Of a stretch of DNA of 17,468 nucleotides, positions 1 through 9,180 are shown one piece after another. Each line of letters begins with the position of its first letter. The stretch's first letter is position 1. This DNA is from Hymenoscyphus infarciens. Taxonomy: Eukaryota; Ascomycota; Leotiomycetes; Helotiales; Helotiaceae. The stretch spans positions 1-17,468 of the forward strand of contig LLCB01000605.1 of assembly GCA_001414345.1 (NCBI GenBank), read 5' to 3'. The position numbers and the translations under genes are program-made. The notes under the pieces were generated by a model. The model did not search any database and was not told the DNA's origin. It worked only from the letters and a program-made list of their open reading frames with translations.

Positions 1-26
1 GGGGGGGGGGGGGGGGGGGGGGGGGG
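1..26. repeat. poly-G homopolymer at the window edge
   Basis: The window opens with 26 consecutive G residues, followed by T and GGG. A pure G run of this length exactly at the sequence edge is more typical of a contig end or sequencing/assembly artefact than of fungal DNA. A real G-tract cannot be excluded from sequence alone. Confidence 0.9.
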
Positions 27-2968
27 TGGGAAAGATGAGATGCAGCTGCGGGTCCTTCTTGGGCTTCAAGGGTTGGGTGAGAGTGGGGTGGGGACCCAGG
101 AGGCGATTGGAGGATGAGGTGGGAAGGATATTGAAGTGGATGGAGGGGGTGTGGGTTTGAGTGGGTTTGAGTGGAACGACAACCGGCCCTGCTCCTGCTC
201 CGGCTCCTGCTCACTCTCACTCTCACCTTCAAGGTTGTGCGAATATCAATATCAGCCAAAGAGAGCTGGTGAGGCTGCCTTTGATGCCTGCGAGGTACAG
301 GTAATGCGAGAAGAGGAGGCCCGGGGAAGAGGGGTCTGCACGTGCAGGATGGGCTGAAAGACCTTCGAAAGCGATGGCGAGGAAAAAGCAAAAAAGGAAA
401 AGAAGTTGAAAGCGGGACGGGTGCAAGATACGGTGTTGAAATAGATGAAGTACTGCCGGTCGAGGTGAATAAAACACACCTTTCGCCCCGATCTATCCCG
501 ATGGGTGGCCTTTCAGGAATGCACACAATTTCACCGAGCCTTGACTCTTGAGGCGACGGAAAGTCAGAAAGAAAGGGCTTTCCGTCCAGGCGTCTGCCGT
601 TGGGGAAATATACTCCGGTGATTGGAGGTAATTAGGCTTCTTATCTTATTAACATCCGATATGACCGGAAAGCTTATCTCTCTGCTCGCCTTCTTTGTTG
701 TGGCTCAAAGGCTCTGCTCTCCTCGAATCACAACAATGGCGATGATTCATTTGTTGAATGCGATCTGAGCAGTTGCTCTTCAAAGACTCTCGACTCAACC
801 TCCTACACTAATATCCCACGCATACGGTTCAGGCTAGCGAATGCTCCGTAGCGACCTAATGCGGCAACTCGGCGATGCGTGTACGGAGGAGTTGGTGAAA
901 GATAAAAGACTTCCATGCACTTTCCACTGCTTCCACTGCTTCCACTGCTTCCACCGCTTCCACCTCCGTTCTAGCGTCAAGGCCGAAAGGCTGATTTCCA
1001 AGTCGCACCGAAGCGAATCCACTGCTGCTGACAGAAGACAGGTACGGCTGTTTCGTGTACTCGACCTTTTGCCGCCTATGTAGCTCTGCTTCTGCTTACT
1101 GTTGTACCATAAGGTTGTGCAACGATGTCGAATCCAGCACTTTCACGCCCAACCAACGATTTCTGCAGAAAGACCACAACATTGACTTTCGGCAGGCGTT
1201 ATTCAACATGTGATATCAGCCAATACTTTGGGACCTGGATGAGATGAAGACAAAATTACGAAAGGACGTGGCCAACAAAAGACAAGTCGTCGTCTCGCGG
1301 CTGGTCCCTTGTGCCCCGCCCCGGCTCAAGCCCTGCAACATGGGCGTCTTTTAGCGTTGCATTGGAGGATCCACTGATAAGCAAGTACCGGGGGTGTTCG
1401 TCCGTGATTGGCCATGCTGCCCCCACGACCGATTTTGAGACTTTTTTCCAAGCATTTGTTATCTGCGGGTCGAGCCTTGCCAAAGAACAGTCTATTTGTT
1501 GCCGAACAGACGACATGGAATCAGACTGTACGGAGTAAACCTGGGAGGGGTGGAATGTCACTCAACAACACCACGCAATACAATGCAATGCCCATTTGTA
1601 CGTACCGTACAATATGCCGTGGGGTACGATGGTACCGAGGTGCTCACGACACGAATTGTACAGCCTTGTGTTCGCCGAGTCTGCAAGAAAATCACCGATT
1701 CCAGCCTCCGCGTTTACCTCCTCGTTTAGCAGGGAAAACAAAGATCACCATCATCATCATCACTGCACGACGAGATCTTGCCCTTACATAGTGCATTGCT
1801 TCTGCCTCGTGTTGTGATGGGCATCACCAAAAGGATCTTTAGAAGTACTTCTATTGGCATCTCGCCGTATGCCATGATCCTTGGGTACAGAGTATGGTAA
1901 GGTTATGCTGGCCACGGTAGCCAGCCATACAGAAGCGGTGAAAGGGAGATGGCAACGCAACGTTGAACACCAGGAATCCTCTCATCATCTCATCATCTCC
2001 ATTCGCAACTATTCCCGCCCAATGCTTCTCAATTCTTCTCAATCCGTCGCTTCTTCGGCTTGAATGATTCGACTCAAAGGTGCAAGTATTCACGGTCCTC
2101 CTTCCACTCACTTGCCATGACGAAGTGACACAGGATCTACCGGCCTTTCGTACTCTGAAGATGACCTGATGAGTTACATCCGAGGCCGTTTCTCCATCTC
2201 TCGAATCTTGAAATGGCGAAAACCTGAAATATATTACGAGCAGAACAATCCATGAACATCTTGGAGAGCTTCCAACTTGGATCACCAAGAACCAACCGCT
2301 TGGCGATGGAACAAATTGAGCCATTGACACAGGGACCCCCCTCTTCTACCCCTTGACAAGGTTAAACTTAACAAGAGACGAACCTCCGTCTAATCTCTAT
2401 GGAGCAAAGGACTGGGGATCATACCTTGGTACCTGACACCTTAATTTTAGCTGCTATGGTACTACTACAGTACGACGGTCCCCGCATATAATAAGAAAAC
2501 CTTGTTGCCAAAATCCTAATTAGGTATTTATGCTTCAATCCTTCTATAGTTTCTGCTTCATTTCGAAGAAATTCTTCACAAAGCACTAGTTGGGAAAAAA
2601 GGTACGAGTTTGACGCATCTTCATCTTCATCTCCGTTGTCGGCGCAAACTACCGGCATGCGCCGACCTTCTCGGGACGTTGTCGGCCACTGTGCCGCAAC
2701 AACCCCTTCAAGCACCCCGGATAAGCCACCAACATTCGTCAGAGATAAGGATCTCTCCGGCGACTCACAAGTCGGAAAAACTTGACCAACATAAATAGTA
2801 TCTTCCATGTTTTCTCACGGCCACTTCGGATTTTGAAACTGGTCATGTTAAAGTAGGTCTCGAGGCTTGAGAGACAAGATGGAATTCTTTTTGTCTCAAT
2901 ATTCTCACATCCCGTGGATTCCATGTTCTTTCTGTACATGATGCCGGCACCATCAAATCAGCCCAACA
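27..2968. other. gene-free stretch of ordinary base composition
   Basis: CpA and TpG are common here, so the stretch is not RIP-degraded. Open frames are short (the longest is about 159 codons, minus strand, 1851-2330). None shows a domain, a convincing start context, or splice sites that join it to a neighbouring frame. Visible local features are the 9-bp minisatellite at 922-966, a short CAT run near 1747-1763, and a CATCAT-rich patch near 1980-2000. It may be intergenic or regulatory DNA of a gene outside the window. Confidence 0.5.
922..966. repeat. 9-bp minisatellite, five units
   Basis: Five head-to-tail copies of a 9-mer of the form TTCCACTGC. The first three are exact, the fourth has CCG in place of CTG, and the fifth is more diverged. 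Because the unit is a multiple of three, both strands stay open across it (a Phe-His-Cys pattern on plus, a Trp-Lys-Gln pattern on minus). That explains the overlapping short open frames, which I do not call as genes. Confidence 0.85.
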
Positions 2969-3086
2969 GTCGTACAACCCTTCCTCGCTAGAACTTACAA
3001 CGCCACACCAACTGGAAGGAAGATTCAGTGAATGAATAAGATAAGTTAAGCATCATACTTTCGGTGAGGAGGGAGGGTTGTACGAC
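2969..3086. repeat. foldback: ~118-bp inverted repeat
   Basis: The left arm begins at 2969 with GTCGTACAACCCTTCCTC. The reverse complement of 3067-3086 begins GTCGTACAACCCTCCCTC, so about 17 of the first 18 positions match. A second inner pair (AACTTA near 2992 and TAAGTT near 3044) could extend the stem. The interior has no coding potential. It could be a small foldback/MITE-type element or a cruciform-forming regulatory sequence. I see no convincing target duplication. Confidence 0.6.
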
Positions 3087-4080
3087 CTAAACGGTAGGTA
3101 GGTTGGCCAAGTCACAGTCACTCACTCCTTCCTTCACATCCTGTTTGTCCTACTTACTCTTCCTCCTTTCCTAGAAGTCCGCCCTTCCCACTTCCCATCT
3201 TCCCACTCTCGTGAACTCACTTTTCTCATTCTCTTTCTCATTCTTCCATTGATAACCCTCTCTCTCTCGACTCACACACTAAAAATATCAGGAGATTCCT
3301 AGCCGTCCCAAGAAAGGGTTTGGCGTTGCGTTACCCCACACCTACCCACACCTACACCTACACCCTCGTTCTTATCTTGAAGGGCAGCCGCAGCGACAAA
3401 TGACCTTTTTCTTGCTGGAGGGCTGAGACAATTTGTCTCCAAGCCTTTTTTTTTTTCTTTTTTTCCGAGTGAGGGTTCGGCGGGTGCCCGGGTTACGCAT
3501 CAATTGGTTTACTTGGTTTTGGTTGGGGGTGAGTGGAGACGACACGCACGTTTCTGCTGCTGCTACCTAGCTGCATGCTCGAGGACGGGAGTGTGTGTGT
3601 ATGCGGGTGGTGGGTTTCAAGGTTGGGTGTGATGAGGTGAGTTTTGGGGTTGTACTATCGCGTGTTGAATGCATGCGAGCCATGATTTCTTCAACGGATG
3701 AGGTTGGTTTGTGTTACTTTTAAGTATTATTCTTTTGGAGGGGTTGGTATGTTGTGTACGTGAGCAGCTAGCTAGGTAGCTAGGTATTGCTCTTTGGGGG
3801 TTGCGATTCCGACTTCCCTGCCGTGCGAGTGCTATGCCGTGTCAAGCTGATAACATGGGCGGCAAGAGACAATACTTTTTTTTTTTTTTTTTTTTTTTCG
3901 ATGGAGGTGGATGTTTAGGTAGGTAGCCTTGCGGGTTGTGTGACATTTGGTGGGGATGGGTTGCGTGGCTGCCACTTTAGAGGGTGGGTGTTGGGATTTC
4001 CCCCACTAGATACTACTTATCTAGGTCTTTTTGTTTGTCCCGTGGTTATTGGTTTCTGGGGTGAGTATTTAGGGTCGTAT
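3087..4080. other. pyrimidine-rich then T/G-rich non-coding DNA
   Basis: From about 3120 to 3300 the plus strand is a long CT-rich stretch of the kind found in filamentous fungal promoters and 5' leaders. No open frame follows on the plus strand: the ATG near 3400 stops after about eight codons. Further on are a T11-C-T7 tract (3446-3464), a TAGG/GCTAG-rich patch (about 3764-3786) and the T23 run. It may be the promoter of a gene lost or displaced by the adjacent degraded block, but the sequence does not prove this. Confidence 0.4.
3876..3898. repeat. poly-T run, 23 residues
   Basis: Twenty-three uninterrupted T residues on the plus strand, about 180 bp before the AT-rich block. It could be a simple homopolymer or the A-tail scar of a retroposed sequence in minus orientation. 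No flanking duplication was found, so no element is called. Confidence 0.9.
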
Positions 4081-4390
4081 ATTCCCGTTCCTTTATACAG
4101 CTTAGCTTAGTAGGTAAGCATAATTAGATACGGTACTTGCTTTGGGATTTAGAAGCGAGGGTGTTTGTAATGATTTGCTTATATTACTTTACTTTATCAG
4201 ATAAGATCCATCTTAGACCTCTTAAGTATAGTAGATTCTTAGACTTAGATGTACTTTATTATGTTTTGCGAGATAGGGAAGAGAGAGAGAGAATAAGTCT
4301 AATCCTTACGGCTTACGAGCTAAGGTTAATTGATGAGTAAGTGCTTATGGATTTATTAGTCCTTTATATTCTTACGGATTTTGTTAGTTT

Positions 4391-4423
4391 AACTCTCTCT
4401 CTTTCTCTCTCTCTCTCTCCCTC
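4391..4423. repeat. CT microsatellite
   Basis: An imperfect (CT)n tract on the plus strand, interrupted by TTT and ending in CCCTC, within the left part of the AT-rich block. A matching GA-rich patch (GAGAGAGAGAGA) lies about 110 bp upstream near 4280-4292. Confidence 0.8.
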
Positions 4424-4863
4424 GTGGTTATAGTTATTCCTATTGTCTTTTAAAAGTCGATAGTGTTTCAATTAAGCTTAATTTTATAGGTCTCTATAGC
4501 ATTGTCTATCTCGCCTGTTTCACTTTAGAGTTTTTCTCTTATATCTTTCGCCTATATTTCGCTTGATTTTTTTGATATTTTTGAGGTTTTAGAGCTTTCT
4601 ATCGGGTCGCTTGTTACAAACACATGTTTTCCTAAGTACGCTCGTCTTCTTATTAGTATTTAAGATACTTTATAAATATATTATAGAATAATAGTCAAAG
4701 CTCCGAGTTCGAAATAGTGGAAACTACTTTCGACTAGAAGAGCTGATCTAGTAGGTTCTAGTAGAACTTTCTACCTTCTAAGTTCTTATTCTTAGTACTT
4801 CTATTTGACGGTTTCTAGATTAATAGAAGAAATGTTATTTTACTATAGCTTTAGCGTTTAGAA

Positions 4864-4884
4864 TTATATATATATATATATATT
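4864..4884. repeat. TA microsatellite
   Basis: An alternating TA tract of about ten units within the RIP-degraded block. It probably arose or expanded after RIP turned CA/TG-containing sequence into TA. Confidence 0.8.
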
Positions 4885-5675
4885 TAGTTTTAATAGTAGC
4901 TTATCTATGATAATTAAGTTTATTTAAGTCTTTCTTTTTCTCTCGTATCTATCTCTTACTATTTTACTACTTTACTCTTCTACTCTCTTACTTAGTTCAA
5001 AGAAGGCGATTTAGTAGATTTCTTCTATTTTTAAATATATAATAAAAAGAAAGTAGACTTTGGTTTCCTATTAAAAGAGAAGTAAGTATTACTCTCTAGG
5101 ACTTTAGCTTACTAAATAGCTTAGAAAAACCTTAATAATTCTTTAGTACTTTATTATCTACTTAAATCTCGCTAATTTATACTCTAGATTATAATAAAGA
5201 CTTTTCTTAACTAATATCTTAACTTGATTTAAGTAGAATATTTTTTTTTATTAACTTAATATATTATTTAACTTTCTTTTACTCTTCTCTAATAATATAA
5301 TCTTTTCTTTAGTCTTTTTTTTACTTAAAAGTAGCTGTTTAATTAGATATTCTCTCTACTAATAATAGATATATAGATATAGATATATATATCTAACTAA
5401 AACGTTTCTTTATTAAAGTTAGCTAATTATATATAAGAATATAGAATAGAATAATAGTAAGTTTAATAAAGATTTAAATAAATTATAATTAGATACTAAA
5501 GTAAGTATAGAAACTTTTCAAAACTTTATAATAACTTTAACTTACTTTAGCTTAACTTATAATTACTAGAAACTAGACTAAGTAAGTAATATATATTAAG
5601 AAGAGTAAAGTTAACTTAAGCTAAGAAGTATAGTTTAGTATACTAAGCTTTACTTAGCTCTATTTAAGCTCTAAT

Positions 5676-5790
5676 ATATAATAACGCGAAATATATACTA
5701 CTAATAAAGAGATATATAGAAGTGTATTTAGTAGACTAACGTGTGTAAATACTAGGTTCTAATGTAAAGGAAAAGACTAAATTAGCTTTT
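5676..5790 (+). repeat. diverged relative of the LTR (LTR fragment)
   Basis: This stretch aligns in the same orientation with the first ~110 bases of the 318-bp LTR. Shared landmarks, in order, are ATAACG..CGAAATATATACTA, GAGATATATAGAAGTG, TAACGTGTGTAAATACTAGG and TTCTAATGTA. It has small indels relative to both intact LTRs and diverges after about 5790. It is probably a solo LTR or truncated copy of a related family sitting about 207 bp before the complete element. Confidence 0.65.
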
Positions 5791-5877
5791 TCTAACTATA
5801 GAAAAGTTAGAATATCTAGATAATACTAAATTCTAAACTCTAAATACTCTTAATAATATAGAAGTCTAAAGCTTAAC

Positions 5878-5882
5878 TAGTA
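5878..5882. repeat. target site duplication, left copy (TAGTA)
   Basis: Five bases directly before the left LTR, identical to 8512-8516. Five-base duplications are normal for LTR retrotransposon integration. Confidence 0.85.
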
Positions 5883-6200
5883 TATATAACGGCACGAAAT
5901 ATATACTATAGGAGAAGAGGTATATAAGAGTGCGTTTAAGACTGAATAACGTATGTAAATACTAGGCTCTAATATAGAAGAAAAGGAAAAACTATCCCTC
6001 TTCTACTTTAGAAGTAGGCTACTATATATAAGAGGTTTAGACTATATAAAAGGGTCTGAAACTAACTAATATTATATATTAGCTAATACAAAAGCCTAAA
6101 CCTATATAATCTTCTTAAAATAGATAATATAAGATAATAACTACTAAAACCTTATATATAGCAGGTACTTCTAGCTGTCTAGGATAATAGTATACTATTA
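5883..6200 (+). repeat. left (5') long terminal repeat
   Basis: 318 bp, colinear without gaps with 8194-8511. My hand alignment finds about 37 differences, all but one of them transitions. The first ~100 bases keep more C and G than the right copy (ACGGCACG against ATAGTACG). The last ~150 bases are the more mutated of the two (AATAGTATACTATTA against AACGGCATACTGTCA). Confidence 0.9.
6043..6050 (+). promoter_or_regulatory. TATA box in the left LTR
   Basis: TATATAAA followed by AGGGTCTG, at about position 161 of the LTR. It is conserved at 8354-8361 in the right LTR. The position fits a U3 promoter with the transcript starting shortly downstream, and supports plus orientation. Confidence 0.55.
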
Positions 6201-6479
6201 TATCTCTCTCTCTTAAAAAAGACTTATTCTAAGTCTTCTCTCTCTTATTATTTAGGGTTAAATTAGGATACTATAGTATTATTATTATATTTATTAATTT
6301 TATTATAAATAAGAAGGTAGATTAGTTAGTACTGAATTATATTTGTTAATACTTATAAAGAGACTTCGTCTCTAATTCTTTAATATTAAAAGTAAGTATT
6401 TATATTTATTAAAAGAGTATAGTCTAATTTAACTAGTAGGTTAGAAAAAGTTTAAAGTTTAAAAACATATTTAGAGGCG

Positions 6480-8091
6480 AAATTAGAGTAGAGTTAGAAG
6501 TCGTTTAGTTAAGAGCTAGTAATAACTTAGTTAAGAGCTTACTTTAAGAGTATACTAATTCGTATCTAATTCGAATTTAAATAAAACTTCTAGCCTAGCT
6601 AGAAGTAAAAAGAAAGTAAAGAATATAAGACTCTTATCAAAGTTAGTAGGGTTTTAGGTAGTTAAAGGCGAAGTTATTACCGAAGTTATCGTATTACCTT
6701 ATTCCCTCTCTAAATCGGAGTACTTAAGAACTTATTTATCTTCCGATTCTAATTCTACTTTAGAAGTAGTAGAAGATTCGCTATCGGATCGTAGAGAGTT
6801 TAGAGCTAGATTAGATAAGAAGGAGGTATTTTAGACTAAAGTACTAATATTATATAACTTAGCGTTTCAACGTGTCTCCTTATCTAAAGCTAAAAGATTA
6901 GACGCTATCTTAACAAAGTTATAGTTCTATTATCTCTTTCTTAAAACGGCTAAGTTTTAGAGCTATAACGTAATCTTATCCTATATTTAAAAGAACTATT
7001 CTGATTCTAGTATACCTCTAAGTATAGCTATACTTAAAAAGCGACCCTTGAAATTAGTAAAAGTTTCTCTAGCGTTATCTATCTATAAGGCTACGAAAGT
7101 ATTCTAAGCATCCTTTGTTTCGTAACCGGTTAAAAAGTAGGTATCTAAAAGAGTAACTATATCTTCTTAATCTTTAAAAGTAAGGTCTAACTCTAACTTA
7201 TATCTAGGCTCTAGGTAGTTCCTAGCTAGTCCAGTTGTTATACTCTAAACAAGGGCTTTTCAGGTTAGAGAGAAGTTATAATAATTAACATTTATAGAGA
7301 GTCTATTATATACTAATATCTTCTATTATTAGTATATAAGTGAAATGCTATTATCTAAAGGTTTAATCTTTTTAGTTATCTTACTTTTTTATTAAGATTA
7401 GAGAGTATTTAAAAGAGCTTTAGTACTATATTAGGTAAGAATAGAATATTAGAAGGTATTAAAGACAGCTACGTCCTTTTACTAAAAGAGGTATAAATTA
7501 GAGCTTAGAAGCAGAAGAGAGTTAGATTAAGAAGGGTTTAGAGAAGAGTTCGAAAGCGAAGCGAGATATTAACTTTATTAAATTATAAGTTCGCTTACTC
7601 TCCTTTCTAGCTTAGATAGCTAATCCTTTATTTCTTAATTTTCTACTTCTAAAGCTTATATAACTAACCATATCTAGTCTATATTTAAGAAGTCTTACTC
7701 TTTATTCTTTTATCAAGATCTTCTAGATCTTAGTATATAGATGTTATTTAGGTAGCTTTTAAAAAGAGAGGTAGCTCTAGAAGAGGTTTATTACTCGACG
7801 CTATTCAGCGGAACTATTAACATAATATTAAATTAGAAGAGAGAGATAAGAGCAGATTTAGAAGCCTTTACGATGACTATAGTATATCGACTTATTTACT
7901 AAACCTATATATAGTAGTCCTTATATAGAGAGGGTTATTAGAAGCCTCTAGAGTACTTAGCGTATTCCTGCTTCCTTAACGTATAAAACACGCTTTTTAC
8001 TAGCTATTTGAAACCGATACTAAACCCTGATATTACTAGCCGTCTAGGAGATCTCTAGAATCCCGGCTATATGAGAAGTCGCTATAACTGA
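6480..8091 (+). pseudogene. single ORF relic inside the LTR element, unidentified protein
   Basis: One plus-strand frame (codon starts at 6601 and every third base on to 8041) can be followed to a TGA at 8089-8091 with no indel. Every premature stop I found in it is TAA or TAG, the products expected when RIP hits CAA, CAG or TGG codons. In 6601-6850 this frame has only two stops, whereas the other two plus frames have roughly ten each, so it is a genuine coding relic and not just TGA depletion. The start is uncertain (about 6270-6540). The predicted protein would be roughly 500-600 residues, rich in Ser, Leu and Lys. I see no reverse transcriptase YxDD, no integrase or protease signature and no clear CCHC zinc knuckle. 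A Gag-like protein is the most natural guess for an LTR element with one ORF, but a captured host or unrelated ORF is possible. Confidence 0.6.
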
Positions 8092-8193
8092 TCTGATTCT
8101 AAGCTAAGTTAAGTTTGAAACAAAATATATAGCGAACGTACTTAAAAAAGATATTATAAATACTATTACTAGCGAAGTAGAGTTTTTCCTTTT

Positions 8194-8511
8194 TATATAA
8201 TAGTACGAAATATATACTATAAGAGAAGAGGTATATAGAAGTACGTTTAAGACTAAATAATATATATAAATACTAGGCTCTAATATAGAAGAAAAGGAAA
8301 AACTATCCCACTTCTACTCTAGGAGTAGGCTACTATATATAAGAGGTTTAGACTATATAAAAGAGTCTGAAACCGACTAACGTTATACGTCAGCTAATAC
8401 AAAAGCTCGAACCTACGTAACCTTCTTAAAACAGATAATATAAGATAATAACTGCTAAAACCTCATATATAGCAGGTACTCCTAGCTGTCTAGGATAACG
8501 GCATACTGTCA
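8194..8511 (+). repeat. right (3') long terminal repeat
   Basis: 318 bp, paired with 5883-6200. It keeps the intact CA terminus and more CpG in its second half, for example ACGTTATACGTCAGC where the left copy reads ATATTATATATTAGC. Its first third is the more heavily mutated of the pair. Confidence 0.9.
8354..8361 (+). promoter_or_regulatory. TATA box in the right LTR
   Basis: TATATAAA followed by AGAGTCTG, at the same LTR position as the left copy. In the 3' LTR it would be silent for the element but could in principle fire towards the gene downstream. RIP-associated silencing makes that unlikely. Confidence 0.45.
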
Positions 8512-8516
8512 TAGTA
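8512..8516. repeat. target site duplication, right copy (TAGTA)
   Basis: Identical to 5878-5882 and directly adjacent to the CA terminus of the right LTR. Confidence 0.85.
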
Positions 8517-9180
8517 TATAAGCTTAGCTCTTTAAGATAATAAGCTATTATATAATAGTATCTACTAAGTTTAAAACTTAACTAGATAGTAGAAACATTT
8601 TTAGATATAGCTAGCTAAAGAATAGAAACGTCTATATAGTACTCTATTATTAATATTAGATAATAATTACTATATTTACTAAAAGGCTTTAGGTTTAAAT
8701 CTTAGTCTATAACTAGTTCTTTCTAGCGATACTATCTAGAAGATTTAGTTCTTTAAATATAAAATTCTTTGAATCTTCTAGTAAAACTTCTATTTATAAG
8801 CTATAGAAGCTTCTAGTCTCTATTATACTATATACTAATCTAGTTACGTAGTTCTAGTCTACTCTACTACCTACTCTATACGTACTCTATACTCTCTTAT
8901 ATCTATCGAGAAAACTAATAAACTAACTATATCTATGCTCTATATAGCTAGAAATCGTTTATTTAAAGAGACTTAGTAAAGAGTATTATAAAAAATAGTC
9001 TATAACTTTATATAATTAATATTATAAAACAAATAAAGAGATATCGGAAGTCTATAGCTTAAACTAAATATAGCTCTAGTAAATATTACAATGTCTTAAT
9101 ATAGAGAGAGTCGGCGGAAGAGTTAGTATATAGCGATCAGTTCTTCAATAGTAGCTACCTCTTTTACCTTTGTTCTAAAA
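8517..9180. other. right remnant of the host repeat, RIP-degraded
   Basis: AT-rich sequence after the LTR element, presumably continuous with 4190-5877 before the insertion. A plus-strand frame free of TGA runs from 8773 through the edge of the degraded zone to a TAA at 9244-9246. It carries about a dozen TAA/TAG stops, no fewer than the neighbouring frame, so I do not call a gene. No domain was recognised. Confidence 0.5.

Larger units (their letters stand above)
5883..8511 (+). mobile_element. LTR retrotransposon, complete ends, short and RIP-inactivated
   Basis: Two 318-bp direct repeats (5883-6200 and 8194-8511) of exactly equal length bound a 1,993-bp interior, and the whole is flanked by a perfect 5-bp duplication TAGTA (5878-5882 and 8512-8516). 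The right LTR still ends in CA (..ACTGTCA). Both LTRs now begin TATATAA, as expected if an original TG was changed to TA by RIP, and the left end reads ..ACTATTA. Orientation is taken as plus from the TATA box in each LTR and from the ORF relic. I see no clear tRNA primer site after 6200 and no clear polypurine tract before 8194. The interior is far too short for the usual gag-pol set of Copia or Gypsy elements and no reverse transcriptase or integrase motif is visible, so it looks non-autonomous. Confidence 0.9.
4080..9180. other. RIP-degraded AT-rich block
   Basis: The plus strand becomes strongly TA-rich. In the 600 bases 5041-5640 I count by hand one CpA and three TpG, whereas TpA is everywhere and some CpG remains. 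This C-to-T loss in CpA context on both strands is the known signature of repeat-induced point mutation in Pezizomycotina. The left edge is gradual (about 4080-4190) and the right edge sharp (about 9175-9185). The 5883-8511 LTR element is nested inside. The remainder (4190-5877 and 8517-9180) is older repeat sequence. I could not identify its family: all frames carry many TAA/TAG stops and no conserved motif survives. Confidence 0.9.

Noticed and set aside
834..1083. Opposing short open frames over the minisatellite
   Set aside because: They exist because the 9-bp repeat keeps frames open on both strands; there is no independent coding evidence.
1851..2330. 159-codon minus-strand open frame
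   Set aside because: No recognisable motif and no gene-like neighbours; the length is possible by chance in DNA of this composition.
2419..2808. 129-codon minus-strand open frame, with a GTGAGT donor-like site near its start
   Set aside because: No domain and no convincing acceptor or second exon; the start context is unremarkable. It remains a weak candidate at best.
4137..4340. 67-codon open frame at the left edge of the AT-rich block
   Set aside because: It lies in the RIP transition zone, ends in a GA microsatellite and has no recognisable motif.
4400..4800. Minus-strand frame with a Lys/Gln-rich translation, considered as a pogo-type transposase tail
   Set aside because: No catalytic motif found, TAA/TAG stops abundant and a TGA interrupts the frame; similarity was only an impression.
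6201..6215. Possible polypurine tract on the minus strand next to the left LTR, which would reverse the element's orientation
   Set aside because: The CT-rich run reads as purines on the minus strand, but the ORF relic and the LTR TATA box both favour plus orientation. It may simply be a CT microsatellite.
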